From NCBI GenBank assembly GCA_934270565.1, contig CAKQPR010000003.1, positions 124,001-188,000 on the forward strand: 64,000 bases of DNA, read 5' to 3'. A program made the translations under genes and the position numbers. Positions 1-9,216 of the stretch are shown here, piece by piece. Under the pieces are notes generated by a model. That model was not told the DNA's origin. It saw only the letters and a list, made by a program, of their open reading frames with translations, and ran no database searches. The stretch's first letter is position 1. Each line of letters opens with the position of its first letter. The stretch is from an uncultured Clostridia bacterium (GTDB lineage Bacteria; Bacillota; Clostridia; Christensenellales; Pumilibacteraceae).

Positions 1-128
1 GCGAGGACGACCTTGAAGATTTTTTGTTTGTAAACGACGGTTGCGGGTTTGTACGGACGGGCGCGAGACGGGTCGCGAAAACGGTAAAAAACACGCGGAA
101 TTTACCTGATTTTACGGGGACTTGGTGA
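1..128 (+). CDS. 3' end of an unidentified gene (partial)
   Basis: Reading frame 3 is open from the window edge to a TGA at 126-128, giving about 41 C-terminal residues that are rich in basic residues and end in GTW. It stops 7 bases before the next start codon, and the Shine-Dalgarno of that gene (GGTGAGGGGA) overlaps this end, so the two are probably co-transcribed. Too little is visible to name a family. Frames 1 and 2 are closed early, which supports frame 3. Confidence 0.45.
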   Translation, partial: EDDLEDFLFVNDGCGFVRTGARRVAKTVKNTRNLPDFTGTW

Positions 129-135
129 GGGGACT

Positions 136-906
136 ATGAAAAACGTTATTATAATGTGCAGGGCCGAGGGATGCTCGACCGTAATAAACGCGATGAACCC
201 CGACGAGGAAATTTCGCAGATCGGGCTGGCAAGAGACGTAAACGCCGCGGCGAGGGCGATTATCGGAAGCGGTCGTATTCCGGTGGTGTGCAATATGTTC
301 GCGACGAAGTATTCCGCCGTGTCGCTTCTTTACAAAAAATATCTTATCGACGGGATCGAGGAAACGACGGCGGGCGAAATGAAACGGTATTTCGCCGATT
401 GCGAAGGCGCGGTTCTTATCGGAATGACGGCGAAAGCGGGTACGGAAAAGGCTTTTTGCGCGGGGACTTACAATCACGTCGCGTGGCACGATTACCTTAT
501 AAACGGCACAGCCTGCGGCGAATCGGAAATTTACAGAACGTTTTTCGAAAGTTACGGAATTCCCGTGCTTGCCGTAAGCGGCGACGAGGCGTGTTGCGAG
601 GAAATTAAGAGGACTATCGACGGAGCTACGACTATCGCGGTAAAGCGCGCCGATTACAGGCTTCGCGCCACGGCTTACGAGGAGACGGAAAAGGCAATTT
701 GCAACGGCGTTCGCGAAGCCTTAACGCGCGCGGGGAAGCGGGAGTTTACAAGCAAAATGCCGCTCAGCGTGGAAATACGATACAATCGCACAGATTTTTG
801 CGACGACTCATACGAGCGGAATAATCGGACTTTGGAGCGACCCGACGCCCGCACGCTTCGCAAGATCGTCGAAAAGATAAACACGATTTTCGATCTGATA
901 TTCTGA
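136..906 (+). CDS. M55 (DppA-type) D-aminopeptidase homologue, probably without metal site
   Basis: A 256-residue protein that aligns over its whole length with the self-compartmentalising zinc D-aminopeptidase DppA (family M55). The fold signatures are clear: GMTAKAGT at 96-103, LINGTACGE at 121-129, and PVLAVSGDE followed by TTIAVK. Compared with my memory of B. subtilis DppA (zinc ligands Asp8, Glu10, His60, His104, Glu133; active-site His115), only the two glutamates remain (Glu11, Glu129). The others appear as Arg9, Ala56, Thr98 and Gly110, so catalysis as in DppA is doubtful. There is no signal peptide, so it should be cytoplasmic. It lies 20 bp before an ABC sugar permease and heads the visible operon, suggesting a binding or sensing role, or an unrelated activity. 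The family call is firm; the function is open. Confidence 0.8.
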   Translation: MKNVIIMCRAEGCSTVINAMNPDEEISQIGLARDVNAAARAIIGSGRIPVVCNMFATKYSAVSLLYKKYLIDGIEETTAGEMKRYFADCEGAVLIGMTAKAGTEKAFCAGTYNHVAWHDYLINGTACGESEIYRTFFESYGIPVLAVSGDEACCEEIKRTIDGATTIAVKRADYRLRATAYEETEKAICNGVREALTRAGKREFTSKMPLSVEIRYNRTDFCDDSYERNNRTLERPDARTLRKIVEKINTIFDLIF

Positions 907-926
907 ACGCACGAAAGGAGGGCTTT

Positions 927-1874
927 ATGAACGGAATCGTTCGCATAAATCCGGTCAAGCATAAAAACAGATTTTCGATGAGCAATCGCGAAACGCGAAA
1001 AGTATTGTTTCTCGTCAGTCTGTTCGCGCTGCCGATAATAAATTTTCTCGTGTTCTGGCTGTACCTTAACTTCTCGGCGCTCGATTTCGCGTTCAAGGTG
1101 GAACTCCCCGGCGGCGAAACGGTATACAGTCTGCAAAACTTCAGGTCGCTGTTCAAATCGATCGCCATGCCCGAAAGCACGTTCTGGCAGGCGCTGAAAA
1201 ACACGCTTTTGTACTGGTTTACGACCTCGATACTGTCCTACGTCGTGGCGCTGTTCATCGGCTACTTTTTGTACAAAAAGACCCCGGGATCCGGCTTTTT
1301 CAAGTTCGTTTTTTATCTGCCGAACCTTATCGCGCCCACGATACTCGTCGCGCTGTTCAAGCAGACAATCGCGGCCAACGGGCCCATAAACCTTTTGTAC
1401 GGCGGAGATTACGCCGCGGTCCCGAAATTTCTCGCGTCCGAAAAAACGGCAATCTGGACGTGTCTGTTTTACAGTTTCTTTTTCGGAACGGGCGCGAAAC
1501 TGCTCGTTATCAGCGGCGCCATGAGCCAGATCGACGCAAGCATCATCGACGCGGGCAAGATCGACGGCGTGAACATGTGGCAGGAAATGATCCGCATAGT
1601 CATACCGATTATCTGGCCGACGATTATCGCCACGCTCATAGGCAGCATTTCGGGAATTTTCAACGCCTCGGGCCCCATACTCCTTCTTACCAACGGACAG
1701 TACAAAACGTACACTATCAACTTCTGGATATTCCAGCAGGTGTACACGGGGCAGAACTTCTATTATCCCGCGGCAATCGGCTTGTTCTTCGCGCTTATCG
1801 CACTGCCGCTTACCATGTTTTCGAGATGGCTGCTCAGAAGAGTTGTGCCGAGCAACGATTCGGCGGAGGACTGA
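927..1874 (+). CDS. ABC sugar transporter permease, first subunit (MalF/LplB-like)
   Basis: A 315-residue inner-membrane subunit of a carbohydrate-uptake (CUT1-type) ABC importer. A hydrophobic segment follows a short basic N-terminus, and about six membrane segments are apparent. The cytoplasmic EAA loop that docks the ATPase is visible near residues 192-220 (ASIIDAGKIDGVNMWQ followed by IVIPIIWPTI). A strong AAGGAGGG ribosome site precedes the ATG. Its stop lies 4 bases before the start of the partner permease, and the binding protein follows. No ATPase gene is present, as is usual where one MsmX-like ATPase serves many importers. Confidence 0.93.
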   Translation: MNGIVRINPVKHKNRFSMSNRETRKVLFLVSLFALPIINFLVFWLYLNFSALDFAFKVELPGGETVYSLQNFRSLFKSIAMPESTFWQALKNTLLYWFTTSILSYVVALFIGYFLYKKTPGSGFFKFVFYLPNLIAPTILVALFKQTIAANGPINLLYGGDYAAVPKFLASEKTAIWTCLFYSFFFGTGAKLLVISGAMSQIDASIIDAGKIDGVNMWQEMIRIVIPIIWPTIIATLIGSISGIFNASGPILLLTNGQYKTYTINFWIFQQVYTGQNFYYPAAIGLFFALIALPLTMFSRWLLRRVVPSNDSAED

Positions 1875-1878
1875 GATT

Positions 1879-2733
1879 ATGGCAAGAAAAAAATTAAACC
1901 GCGTACCGGTAGCAATGTGGGTGATGACGGGTATATTCGCGATCTATTCGCTTTTGCTGCTTTTTCCGCTGATTTTCGCCTTGAACTCGTCGCTTAAAAA
2001 CGGCGATCAGGACTTTATCATGAACATGTCGAAGATCACGCTCAACCCCAAATTCGTCAATTATATCCACGCGTGGACCGAACTCGAAATAAGCGGCGTA
2101 ACTTTCGGCGATATGTTCCTCAATTCCGTGTGGTTTTCCGCGGGAACGACGCTTTTAAACGTGTTTTCGTCGATGTGCCTTGCCTACGGCGTCGCGAAAT
2201 ACCGTTTCAAGGGCAGAGACGCAATGTATTCGTTCGTTCTGATCATAATGGTTTTCCCTGTGTTCGGAACGCTTCCCGCGAGATACAAACTGTACTCGAA
2301 CCTCGGCTTTATCGACTCGCCGCTGCTGCTGCTTGCGTATGCGGGCGGCTTCGATTCGCAGTTTCTTATTCTTTACGCGTTTTTCAAAAACGTCGACTGG
2401 TCGTTCGCCGAATCGGCGTTTATCGACGGAGCGTCTCACTGGACGGTGTTTATCCGTATAATGATGCCCATGGCGCTCCCCGCGGTAGCCGCGCTCGCGG
2501 TTTCCAACTTTATAGTGTCGTGGAACAATTACGGAGACGTGTTGTTGTACCTGCCGAATATGCCCACGCTTTCGACCGGTATGTACGTTTTCGATACGAA
2601 AATGATGTATCAGGCTGATCGGCCGCTTCTTTACGCGGGCATGGTAATCACGTTACTTCCGATCGTGATCCTATATCTTACGATGCAGAAAACGGTTATG
2701 AAAATGACGTTCGAAGGCGGAATAAAAGGTTAA
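1879..2733 (+). CDS. ABC sugar transporter permease, second subunit (MalG/LplC-like)
   Basis: A 284-residue partner permease of the preceding gene. I chose ATG 1879 because GGAGGAC lies just upstream; an in-frame start at 1843 would lie inside the upstream gene and add basic residues unlike the family. Six membrane segments are apparent. The EAA loop reads AESAFIDGASHWTVF with IMMPMALPA downstream, typical of the MalG side. The C-terminus KMTFEGGIKG matches the usual conserved end of this family. It forms the heterodimeric channel with 927-1874 and works with the lipoprotein at 2765. Confidence 0.93.
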   Translation: MARKKLNRVPVAMWVMTGIFAIYSLLLLFPLIFALNSSLKNGDQDFIMNMSKITLNPKFVNYIHAWTELEISGVTFGDMFLNSVWFSAGTTLLNVFSSMCLAYGVAKYRFKGRDAMYSFVLIIMVFPVFGTLPARYKLYSNLGFIDSPLLLLAYAGGFDSQFLILYAFFKNVDWSFAESAFIDGASHWTVFIRIMMPMALPAVAALAVSNFIVSWNNYGDVLLYLPNMPTLSTGMYVFDTKMMYQADRPLLYAGMVITLLPIVILYLTMQKTVMKMTFEGGIKG

Positions 2734-2764
2734 AACAGCGCCGGAAACGGCAAAGGAGATAAAA

Positions 2765-4375
2765 ATGAAAAAACTGAACAGGATTTTGTGTCTGTGCCTT
2801 GCGGCGGCGATGTGCTTTGTGACGGTCGGCTGTAAGGACAGCGAGAGAGAACAAGACCTCAAAGACCCCGAAGTGCTCAACATTACGATGCCGGACCTCG
2901 GGTACGGAACGGAATGGATGAAGTCGGTCGCTGACGGGTTCACCGAAAAAACGGGTACGAAAGTGCAGATCGCCGTTTCCCCCACCGAAAGCAACTACGT
3001 GACGGCAATGCGCGCGGGCACGGCGAAATACGATATTTACGTTTTAAGGGCGAATACTTACGACCTCGTCGTTTCCAACGCCGCCAACTATTCGGGTTAC
3101 GAGTGCATCTTAGCCGACCTTGACGACGTGTACAATTCCGAAGTGGAAGAAGGCGTGCTTTTCAAAGACAAGATGAAGGATATGTACGAGCAGTACAACA
3201 GAGTGGACGCGAAGAACGACGGTAATTATCATTATTACGCCGTTCAGTGGTGCGACAGCGTGTTCTCGCTCGTGAGAAACAAAAAGGTATGGCAGGACAA
3301 CTGGAAGATCCCGAATACCACCGACGAGCTTCTTGCGCTCGCCGAGCAAATTAAAAGCGAGGGCAAAACTCCGTTCATCTGGTCGTCGCAGGCAACCTAC
3401 TGGTGGCAGGTGGCGAACATCTGGGTTTCGCAGTATCAGGGCTGGGACGATATGTACGGCGATCATGGTTTCTGGAAAGGTTACGACGAGCAGGGCAACG
3501 TCAACGTTCCCGAAATGTGGGCGCGCAAAGGACTTCTCGAAGCCATGAAAGTTCTCGACGAACTTGTTCGCGAACGCGGCGACAACAACAAGGACGGTTA
3601 TCAGCACGTTCTCAGCACGTCCGTTGACTTCACGACCGCGCAGGGCTATTTCCTCACCGAAAGCAACAATATCGCGATGATGGCAAATGGTGACTGGCTT
3701 TATAACGAAATGAAGAAAAACTACTCGTCCGCGTCCGTCGATATGATCAAAATGCCCGTCATAAGCGCGATCCGTAACCACGCCGATTGCGAAGGAACGA
3801 TCGAGACGGACGAAGAACTTTCCGCGCTCGTAAAGGCGATCGACGAAGGTAAGACCGAGCTTGTCGGCGAAGGGTATAACGTTTCGCAAAAGGCGTTCGA
3901 CAAGGTAGCCGAAGCGAGAAATCTGTATACTTGCGCTACGAACATAAACCACGTTATGGTTTCGCCCGTGTATTCCGATTCGCTCCCGCAGGTAAAGGCG
4001 TTTTATAAATACCTCGCGAGCGACGAAGGACTTATAAAATTCGCGTCCGCTAACGGGTTTACGCTCGGATTCAGGACGAGCGACGCGGTAAAAGCCGCTT
4101 CGGACGCCGCGGCAAACGATTTCGTCAAGTGTACCGAGTCTATCAAGCGAGGCAGAGAGGTCGCTCCGTGGCCGGTGTACACGAGCAGGCTTTTCTCACT
4201 CGGCGGTATGTCCATCTGGCCCACGATCGAAACGGGTTACGCCGAACCCGAAAGAATCTTCGCGCTCAGAAGCGGCGAGGGTTATATGAACGCCACCGAT
4301 CTGTGGAGAACAAACTATAACAACGCGAAAAACAAATGGTCGGTGTTTATGCAAAACGCAGGACTTAACAAATAA
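2765..4375 (+). CDS. Extracellular solute-binding lipoprotein (sugar ABC importer)
   Basis: A 536-residue receptor. The signal peptide MKKLNRILCLCLAAAMCFVTVGC ends in a lipobox (VTVGC), so the mature protein is lipid-anchored outside the membrane. The domain is a family 1 type solute-binding fold: LNITMPDLGYGTEWMKSVADGF opens the first lobe, TAKYDIYVLRANTYDL follows, and a long second lobe contains many aromatic residues for sugar stacking. It starts 31 bp after the permease stop with an AAGGAG site. It should capture the oligosaccharide for the two upstream permeases; the ligand cannot be read from the sequence. Confidence 0.93.
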   Translation: MKKLNRILCLCLAAAMCFVTVGCKDSEREQDLKDPEVLNITMPDLGYGTEWMKSVADGFTEKTGTKVQIAVSPTESNYVTAMRAGTAKYDIYVLRANTYDLVVSNAANYSGYECILADLDDVYNSEVEEGVLFKDKMKDMYEQYNRVDAKNDGNYHYYAVQWCDSVFSLVRNKKVWQDNWKIPNTTDELLALAEQIKSEGKTPFIWSSQATYWWQVANIWVSQYQGWDDMYGDHGFWKGYDEQGNVNVPEMWARKGLLEAMKVLDELVRERGDNNKDGYQHVLSTSVDFTTAQGYFLTESNNIAMMANGDWLYNEMKKNYSSASVDMIKMPVISAIRNHADCEGTIETDEELSALVKAIDEGKTELVGEGYNVSQKAFDKVAEARNLYTCATNINHVMVSPVYSDSLPQVKAFYKYLASDEGLIKFASANGFTLGFRTSDAVKAASDAAANDFVKCTESIKRGREVAPWPVYTSRLFSLGGMSIWPTIETGYAEPERIFALRSGEGYMNATDLWRTNYNNAKNKWSVFMQNAGLNK

Positions 4376-4392
4376 AACAAAGGGGGTAAAGT

Positions 4393-6978
4393 ATGAAATC
4401 GGGAAAATTCAGAACGACGGGTGCGGCTCTTGCCATGGTTCTGTGCGTCGCGGGGATAGGCTTGTGCGACGGCAAAATCGGCAGAAGCTCGGCGGAAGAT
4501 ACGCTTAGCGCCGTCAGGGTATGGACGACGTATAACGATTACAGCGTCCTTCAGGATCCTTCGTCCATGACGGCGGCTACCGTTATTCCGCCCACCGTTT
4601 TGTCGGAGGGCGAAAACCTCAGCCTCGGCGTGACTATGGGTCGGGGCGAAAGGGAAGGCGTGCAGATAATAATCACGCCGACGAAAGCCGTTTCGTCGTA
4701 CACGCTCAAAGCGGGCGACCTGACGCTCGAGGGCGGCAGCGGCGGCGCGGACGAGATTATTTATGCCGCAGATATGGACGTGTACAAACAGTGTTACGTC
4801 AAGGGCACGCCCACGACAAACAATCCGGACGCATACAGGTACGTTCCTACCGGACGGTATCCCGATATGCTTTTACCGATGGAGACCGCCTCGGAATACC
4901 GCGAAAACACGATCGAGGCAGGTAAAAATCAAGGAATTTCGGTGGAAATCGAGAGTAAGAAAACGCAGAAAGCCGGAACGTACAAGGGCTCTTTCGAACT
5001 TACCGTGGACGGCGCGAAGCAGACGATTCCCGTTACGGCAACGGTTCGCGACGTAGATCTTTCGCAGAGTTATTTCAGAACGTCGGCGGCTTCGGGCGGA
5101 ACGCTTAACGACGAAACTTACAAAATGCTGATGGACGATTACCGCGTTCAGTGTCAGTATCCCGCGGGCGGCGCGTATTCGCCCGAAACGATGCTCGGAA
5201 AGGTCTCGGAAATGTGGGATAATCCGCATTTCGTCAGTTACGATATTCCGTCCTACAACGCGCAGAAATACTACAAGTATCTTTACGTTCTCGCCGAAGC
5301 GAGCACGCCCGAACGCAACTACCTCAGCCGCGCGGCGTGCTACGTTCAGGAATACGACGAGAGCGGAAACGTCGAAGCGTGTAAAAAAGCGATGAAAGAG
5401 TACCGCGCCATGAAAGAAAAAGTAATGGCGAAAGTAAACGAATTCTTCCCCGGCGACGAAAACGCGGCTTGGCGCGCCGAACTCAAAGAAACGATTAAAA
5501 ACGTCCCCACGTATTTAACGACCGATATGTGGCATAAGAATATCACTCCTTATATGTACGATTGCGACGAGACGTGGACGACTTTTTGCCCGCTTCAGGG
5601 TCGTCCCGCAGACTACGAAGCCGTTATGTACGAAATGCAAAAAGAGTCGCATCAACCGATGTGGGTATATAGTAACGGCGACTTTTCAAGAGGAATTTCG
5701 CAGAATATGCCTAATTACGGCTACGGAATGAGATCTATCGGCTGGTTCGGCGCGAAATACGATATCGCGGGCAATCTGTTCTGGGATATCGACAGCACGA
5801 GGACTTTCTCTCAGATAGAAAAGGGCAGCACCGAATACAAGACCTCGAGAGACTTTTACGATAGCTCGGAAACTTTCGATTCTTCGTCCACGATTGTTTC
5901 GGGAGCCAACGGCGACGGCGTGTTTATCTATCCCGCGATAAAGTACGGGCAAAGCGAAGGGTGGTACGGTTCGATCCGTCTTCGCAATTTCCGCGACGGC
6001 GTGGAGGACCACACGCTTCTTACCGAGCTCGAAAAACTGTATACGGAAAAATTTACCGGTTACGACCTGAAAAAATTCGACGAAATCATGGAGTTCGCGT
6101 ATAGTAGCGTGCTCGGCGGAGACGGTTCGCCGGACTTCAACGACGGCTCGGTTATACTTAAAACGCGCGATCTTATGTTCGACCTTTACGACCTCGCTTC
6201 TTCCGAAGTCGGGTTTGCGATGGGCGGTATCGATTACGAAGGGCTGACCGGCAGAGCGGAATTCTACGCCGACGCCGACAAAATCACCGTCAACGGTAAC
6301 GAAATCGCGCCCGCAGGTAACAAATATTCGGTCGGATTCGCGCTTAAAGACGGCTCGCTTGCGATCGAGGCGACCAAGGGCGACAAAACTTACGATCTGA
6401 ATATCGACGCGTTCCGCTACGGCGAACCTACGAAAGCGGATATCGCGGGAATACCCGCGGCGAATATTTCCGAATACGCCGGATCGTCGTCGGGCAGTAT
6501 CTGGGGCGATATCCCCGCGGGTACGGTTACGACGGACGGCGATAAACTCGTCTACGAAATTCCTTCCGGAAGACTTGCGGCGGGCGAAGAGGACAAAACG
6601 CTCGGTTATACGCCTTCGTTTACCCTCAAAAACAAACTGTTCGGCTGCGAGGATATTTACGACAGGTACTACGTCCAGATGAAGATCCGCATAAAGCCGA
6701 ACGATACGACTTTGGGCGATCAGTCGCTCGGCGTGATTCTCGAAGAGAACTCTTCCTCGTCGAAGGAGCTTAAATCGCTTCTGTTCCGTAAATCCGACGA
6801 AACCCCGGACGGGTGGAGAGAAAGAACGGTAATCATCAAGATTTCGCGTCGGGGCGCGCTTAAATCCGTCAACGCGATTAAATTCTATTTCGCCGATTAC
6901 CACAACAACGTGTACGACGGAGGCGCAACGGTCGAGATTTCGGACGTGACGTTCATCGCCGACAAGTACTACAATTAA
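4393..6978 (+). CDS. Secreted GH123-like protein (DUF4091 domain) with C-terminal CBM-like region
   Basis: An 861-residue protein with an N-terminal signal peptide (hydrophobic stretch about residues 11-25, no lipobox). Residues about 35-225 form the beta-sandwich common in this family (GEREGVQIIITPT). Residues about 226-570 look like the GH123/DUF4091 barrel: LNDETYKMLMDDYRVQ, a YDES motif with adjacent Asp322-Glu323 where GH123 enzymes have the catalytic Asp-Glu pair, and LRNFRDGVEDHTLL near the end. The last 200 residues resemble a carbohydrate-binding beta-sandwich. Known GH123 members remove beta-linked N-acetylgalactosamine; that this one does so is inference. It is 17 bp after the binding protein, with AAAGGGGG before the ATG. 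Confidence 0.75.
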   Translation: MKSGKFRTTGAALAMVLCVAGIGLCDGKIGRSSAEDTLSAVRVWTTYNDYSVLQDPSSMTAATVIPPTVLSEGENLSLGVTMGRGEREGVQIIITPTKAVSSYTLKAGDLTLEGGSGGADEIIYAADMDVYKQCYVKGTPTTNNPDAYRYVPTGRYPDMLLPMETASEYRENTIEAGKNQGISVEIESKKTQKAGTYKGSFELTVDGAKQTIPVTATVRDVDLSQSYFRTSAASGGTLNDETYKMLMDDYRVQCQYPAGGAYSPETMLGKVSEMWDNPHFVSYDIPSYNAQKYYKYLYVLAEASTPERNYLSRAACYVQEYDESGNVEACKKAMKEYRAMKEKVMAKVNEFFPGDENAAWRAELKETIKNVPTYLTTDMWHKNITPYMYDCDETWTTFCPLQGRPADYEAVMYEMQKESHQPMWVYSNGDFSRGISQNMPNYGYGMRSIGWFGAKYDIAGNLFWDIDSTRTFSQIEKGSTEYKTSRDFYDSSETFDSSSTIVSGANGDGVFIYPAIKYGQSEGWYGSIRLRNFRDGVEDHTLLTELEKLYTEKFTGYDLKKFDEIMEFAYSSVLGGDGSPDFNDGSVILKTRDLMFDLYDLASSEVGFAMGGIDYEGLTGRAEFYADADKITVNGNEIAPAGNKYSVGFALKDGSLAIEATKGDKTYDLNIDAFRYGEPTKADIAGIPAANISEYAGSSSGSIWGDIPAGTVTTDGDKLVYEIPSGRLAAGEEDKTLGYTPSFTLKNKLFGCEDIYDRYYVQMKIRIKPNDTTLGDQSLGVILEENSSSSKELKSLLFRKSDETPDGWRERTVIIKISRRGALKSVNAIKFYFADYHNNVYDGGATVEISDVTFIADKYYN

Positions 6979-6989
6979 GGAGGAAAAAT

Positions 6990-9215
6990 ATGAAAAGACG
7001 ATTGTTTGTAAGTCTTACGCTTTGCGCCTGCATCGCCTGTTCGTTTCTGACGGCGGCTTGCGGCAAGAACGACGTTCCCGAGCCCGAACCCGAACCGCCC
7101 AAAGCGGCAAGACAGGTCGTGCTCGAAGATTTCGAGACCGACGACTATATGTTCTACGTCAACAAAGAGGAAACGCAGCTTTCGTACGAGGGCGGGTTGA
7201 TCGCGAACAAAGCCGCGAGCGAGCACCTGACTGACGGAAGATCGCTCGAAATCGCTATCAGGAAATACGTTTCCGAATCGTGGGCGGGCTATGCCGAGGA
7301 CACGGGGCTTTGCGCGATCACCGACTTCGACGTGTTCTCCACGCCGAAAAACAACGGAAACTGGGGGTTCGAGTGGAAATATCTTACCGAGTTGTCGCTC
7401 GACGCGTATAATCCCAACGAATTCCCCGTCAGAATTTCGATATACAATCTTACGAGGAACGGTTTTCCGATCAATTTCGGAACGACCACGCTCGAGAGCG
7501 GCGAAACCGCCAAAGTTACGGCAAACGTCAACCGCTATTATATGCAAAACGAGTTCAACGACAAGATTTCGCATATTCTCGTGGCGATAAACTACGATAA
7601 AGTCGTAAAGGAAAACGGCGAGCTGTATTACCCCGAAGCGAAGGTTTATCTCGACAACCTCGTCGCGACCGTGAACGAAAACGACGTTAAAAAGAAGGAC
7701 GGATTGTTTGCGATAGACAAAAAATTCGCTTCCGACAACGAAATTCTCAACTTCGACGACGCGGGCGACCTTAATTACGTTCGCGAGACGGGCGGCAATT
7801 ACGTCAAGGACGCGGACAACGAATGGATCACGAGATACTGGTACTGCGGTACGGGTTCGTCCTACTATTACAATTCGGATCCCCAGTACGTTTACGACGG
7901 GAACAAGGGTTCTGCGGAATGGCGCGTAACGCCCGTTCTTCAGGTGAATATGACGGGCGCAAACTACGACTGGAACACGCGCTTTTCTTTCGACGACAGC
8001 CACAGACTTACGGGACTTACCCTTGAGGGCGCGTACCTCGACTATCTGAATTTTGCGCGCGTAAAGGACGGCAACGTAAAAATTCGGCTGGATATCTATA
8101 ACGGCGCGCCTTACGACAAAGAGGTTTTCTTCGGGATCCACGATACCCGCGGCGTAGCGAAGGAAGTCAAAACCGAGTTCCCGTTCATGTACGGCACGAG
8201 CGCGATGACCGACAAGTGCTACCGCCTCAAAGCGGGCGAGTGGAGCACCGTCGAGATCGACGATTTTTCGCACCTCGACCTTTCCGCGGGGCTCGCGAGA
8301 CTGAGAGTCATGACGACGCTCGCCGACGTTACCGAGGAATTCAGTTTCTATCTTAATAACCTTCGCTTCGTCGAGGGCGACGATGTGAGAACGGTTGCCG
8401 AAACGGTAAACGCACCCGAAACCGAAATTCGCGCTCCGAAGATCTATACGTCCGAAAATTTCGCCGTCGTGAAAAAAGGCGAGGCGCACGCCTTACCCGA
8501 GGTAAAGTTCTCGCAGAGCGGCGTGACGGCAAAGTACTATCTTGACGGCGAGGAGATCCCCTCCGACTCGACCGTTCCGACCGACACCGCGGGCATTAGA
8601 ACTCTCGTTATCAAGGCGACGAACGGCGCGGGAAAGACGAGCGCCAAGACGGTAAAATATTACGTCACCGAGAAAGAATCCGATCTTAATAAGTTATACG
8701 CGCTCGATAACGCCGCGGGACTCGAATACCACGCGGGCAAAGCCGCAATGGGGCTTAACAGTCTGCGCCTTACGCTTGTGGACGGCTCGGACGAAGAAAG
8801 ACTTAAAAAGGACGTGTTCGGAAACGTCATACGCCCGATCGACGGCGAAAATTCGTACGTGTTCTTCACAAACTACACGACGCTCGGCAGATTCGTTCTG
8901 ACCAACCCGCTGCTCGGGGATATAGACAAAAATTTCGACAGTCTGTATTTCTGGTTCTACAACGGCGGCGAGGCGACCGTAACGGTATCGTTCAACAATC
9001 ATATCGTCGAAGTACAGCCGAAAACGGGCTGGCAGAAGATAGAGATTACCGACTTCGAAGAAATCACTTCGCTCGGAAAATCCGCAAACGTTACGGCGAT
9101 GATCGACGCCGACGATATGGTCGGAAGTTTCATTAAAATCAATACGTCTATGCCTTTTGAAAAATACGCTATAAGCGCGATTTACGGAACACCGAAAACC
9201 GTCGAGGGGGAATAG
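6990..9215 (+). CDS. Large lipoprotein with carbohydrate-binding-like modules
   Basis: A 741-residue protein with lipobox LTAACG at about residue 24, then an acidic proline linker (PEPEPEPPK). The mature part seems to be three beta-rich modules: about 40-230 and 240-480, each opening with a line such as VLEDFETDDYMFYV or ILNFDDAGDLNYV that is typical of jelly-roll CBMs, then an Ig-like stretch (about 500-570) and a last jelly-roll-like module (about 570-735). No catalytic motif is visible. It begins 11 bp after the GH123-like gene with TAAGGAGGA, so it is in the same operon. A glycan-capturing surface lipoprotein is the likely role. Confidence 0.7.
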   Translation: MKRRLFVSLTLCACIACSFLTAACGKNDVPEPEPEPPKAARQVVLEDFETDDYMFYVNKEETQLSYEGGLIANKAASEHLTDGRSLEIAIRKYVSESWAGYAEDTGLCAITDFDVFSTPKNNGNWGFEWKYLTELSLDAYNPNEFPVRISIYNLTRNGFPINFGTTTLESGETAKVTANVNRYYMQNEFNDKISHILVAINYDKVVKENGELYYPEAKVYLDNLVATVNENDVKKKDGLFAIDKKFASDNEILNFDDAGDLNYVRETGGNYVKDADNEWITRYWYCGTGSSYYYNSDPQYVYDGNKGSAEWRVTPVLQVNMTGANYDWNTRFSFDDSHRLTGLTLEGAYLDYLNFARVKDGNVKIRLDIYNGAPYDKEVFFGIHDTRGVAKEVKTEFPFMYGTSAMTDKCYRLKAGEWSTVEIDDFSHLDLSAGLARLRVMTTLADVTEEFSFYLNNLRFVEGDDVRTVAETVNAPETEIRAPKIYTSENFAVVKKGEAHALPEVKFSQSGVTAKYYLDGEEIPSDSTVPTDTAGIRTLVIKATNGAGKTSAKTVKYYVTEKESDLNKLYALDNAAGLEYHAGKAAMGLNSLRLTLVDGSDEERLKKDVFGNVIRPIDGENSYVFFTNYTTLGRFVLTNPLLGDIDKNFDSLYFWFYNGGEATVTVSFNNHIVEVQPKTGWQKIEITDFEEITSLGKSANVTAMIDADDMVGSFIKINTSMPFEKYAISAIYGTPKTVEGE

Positions 9216-9216
9216 A

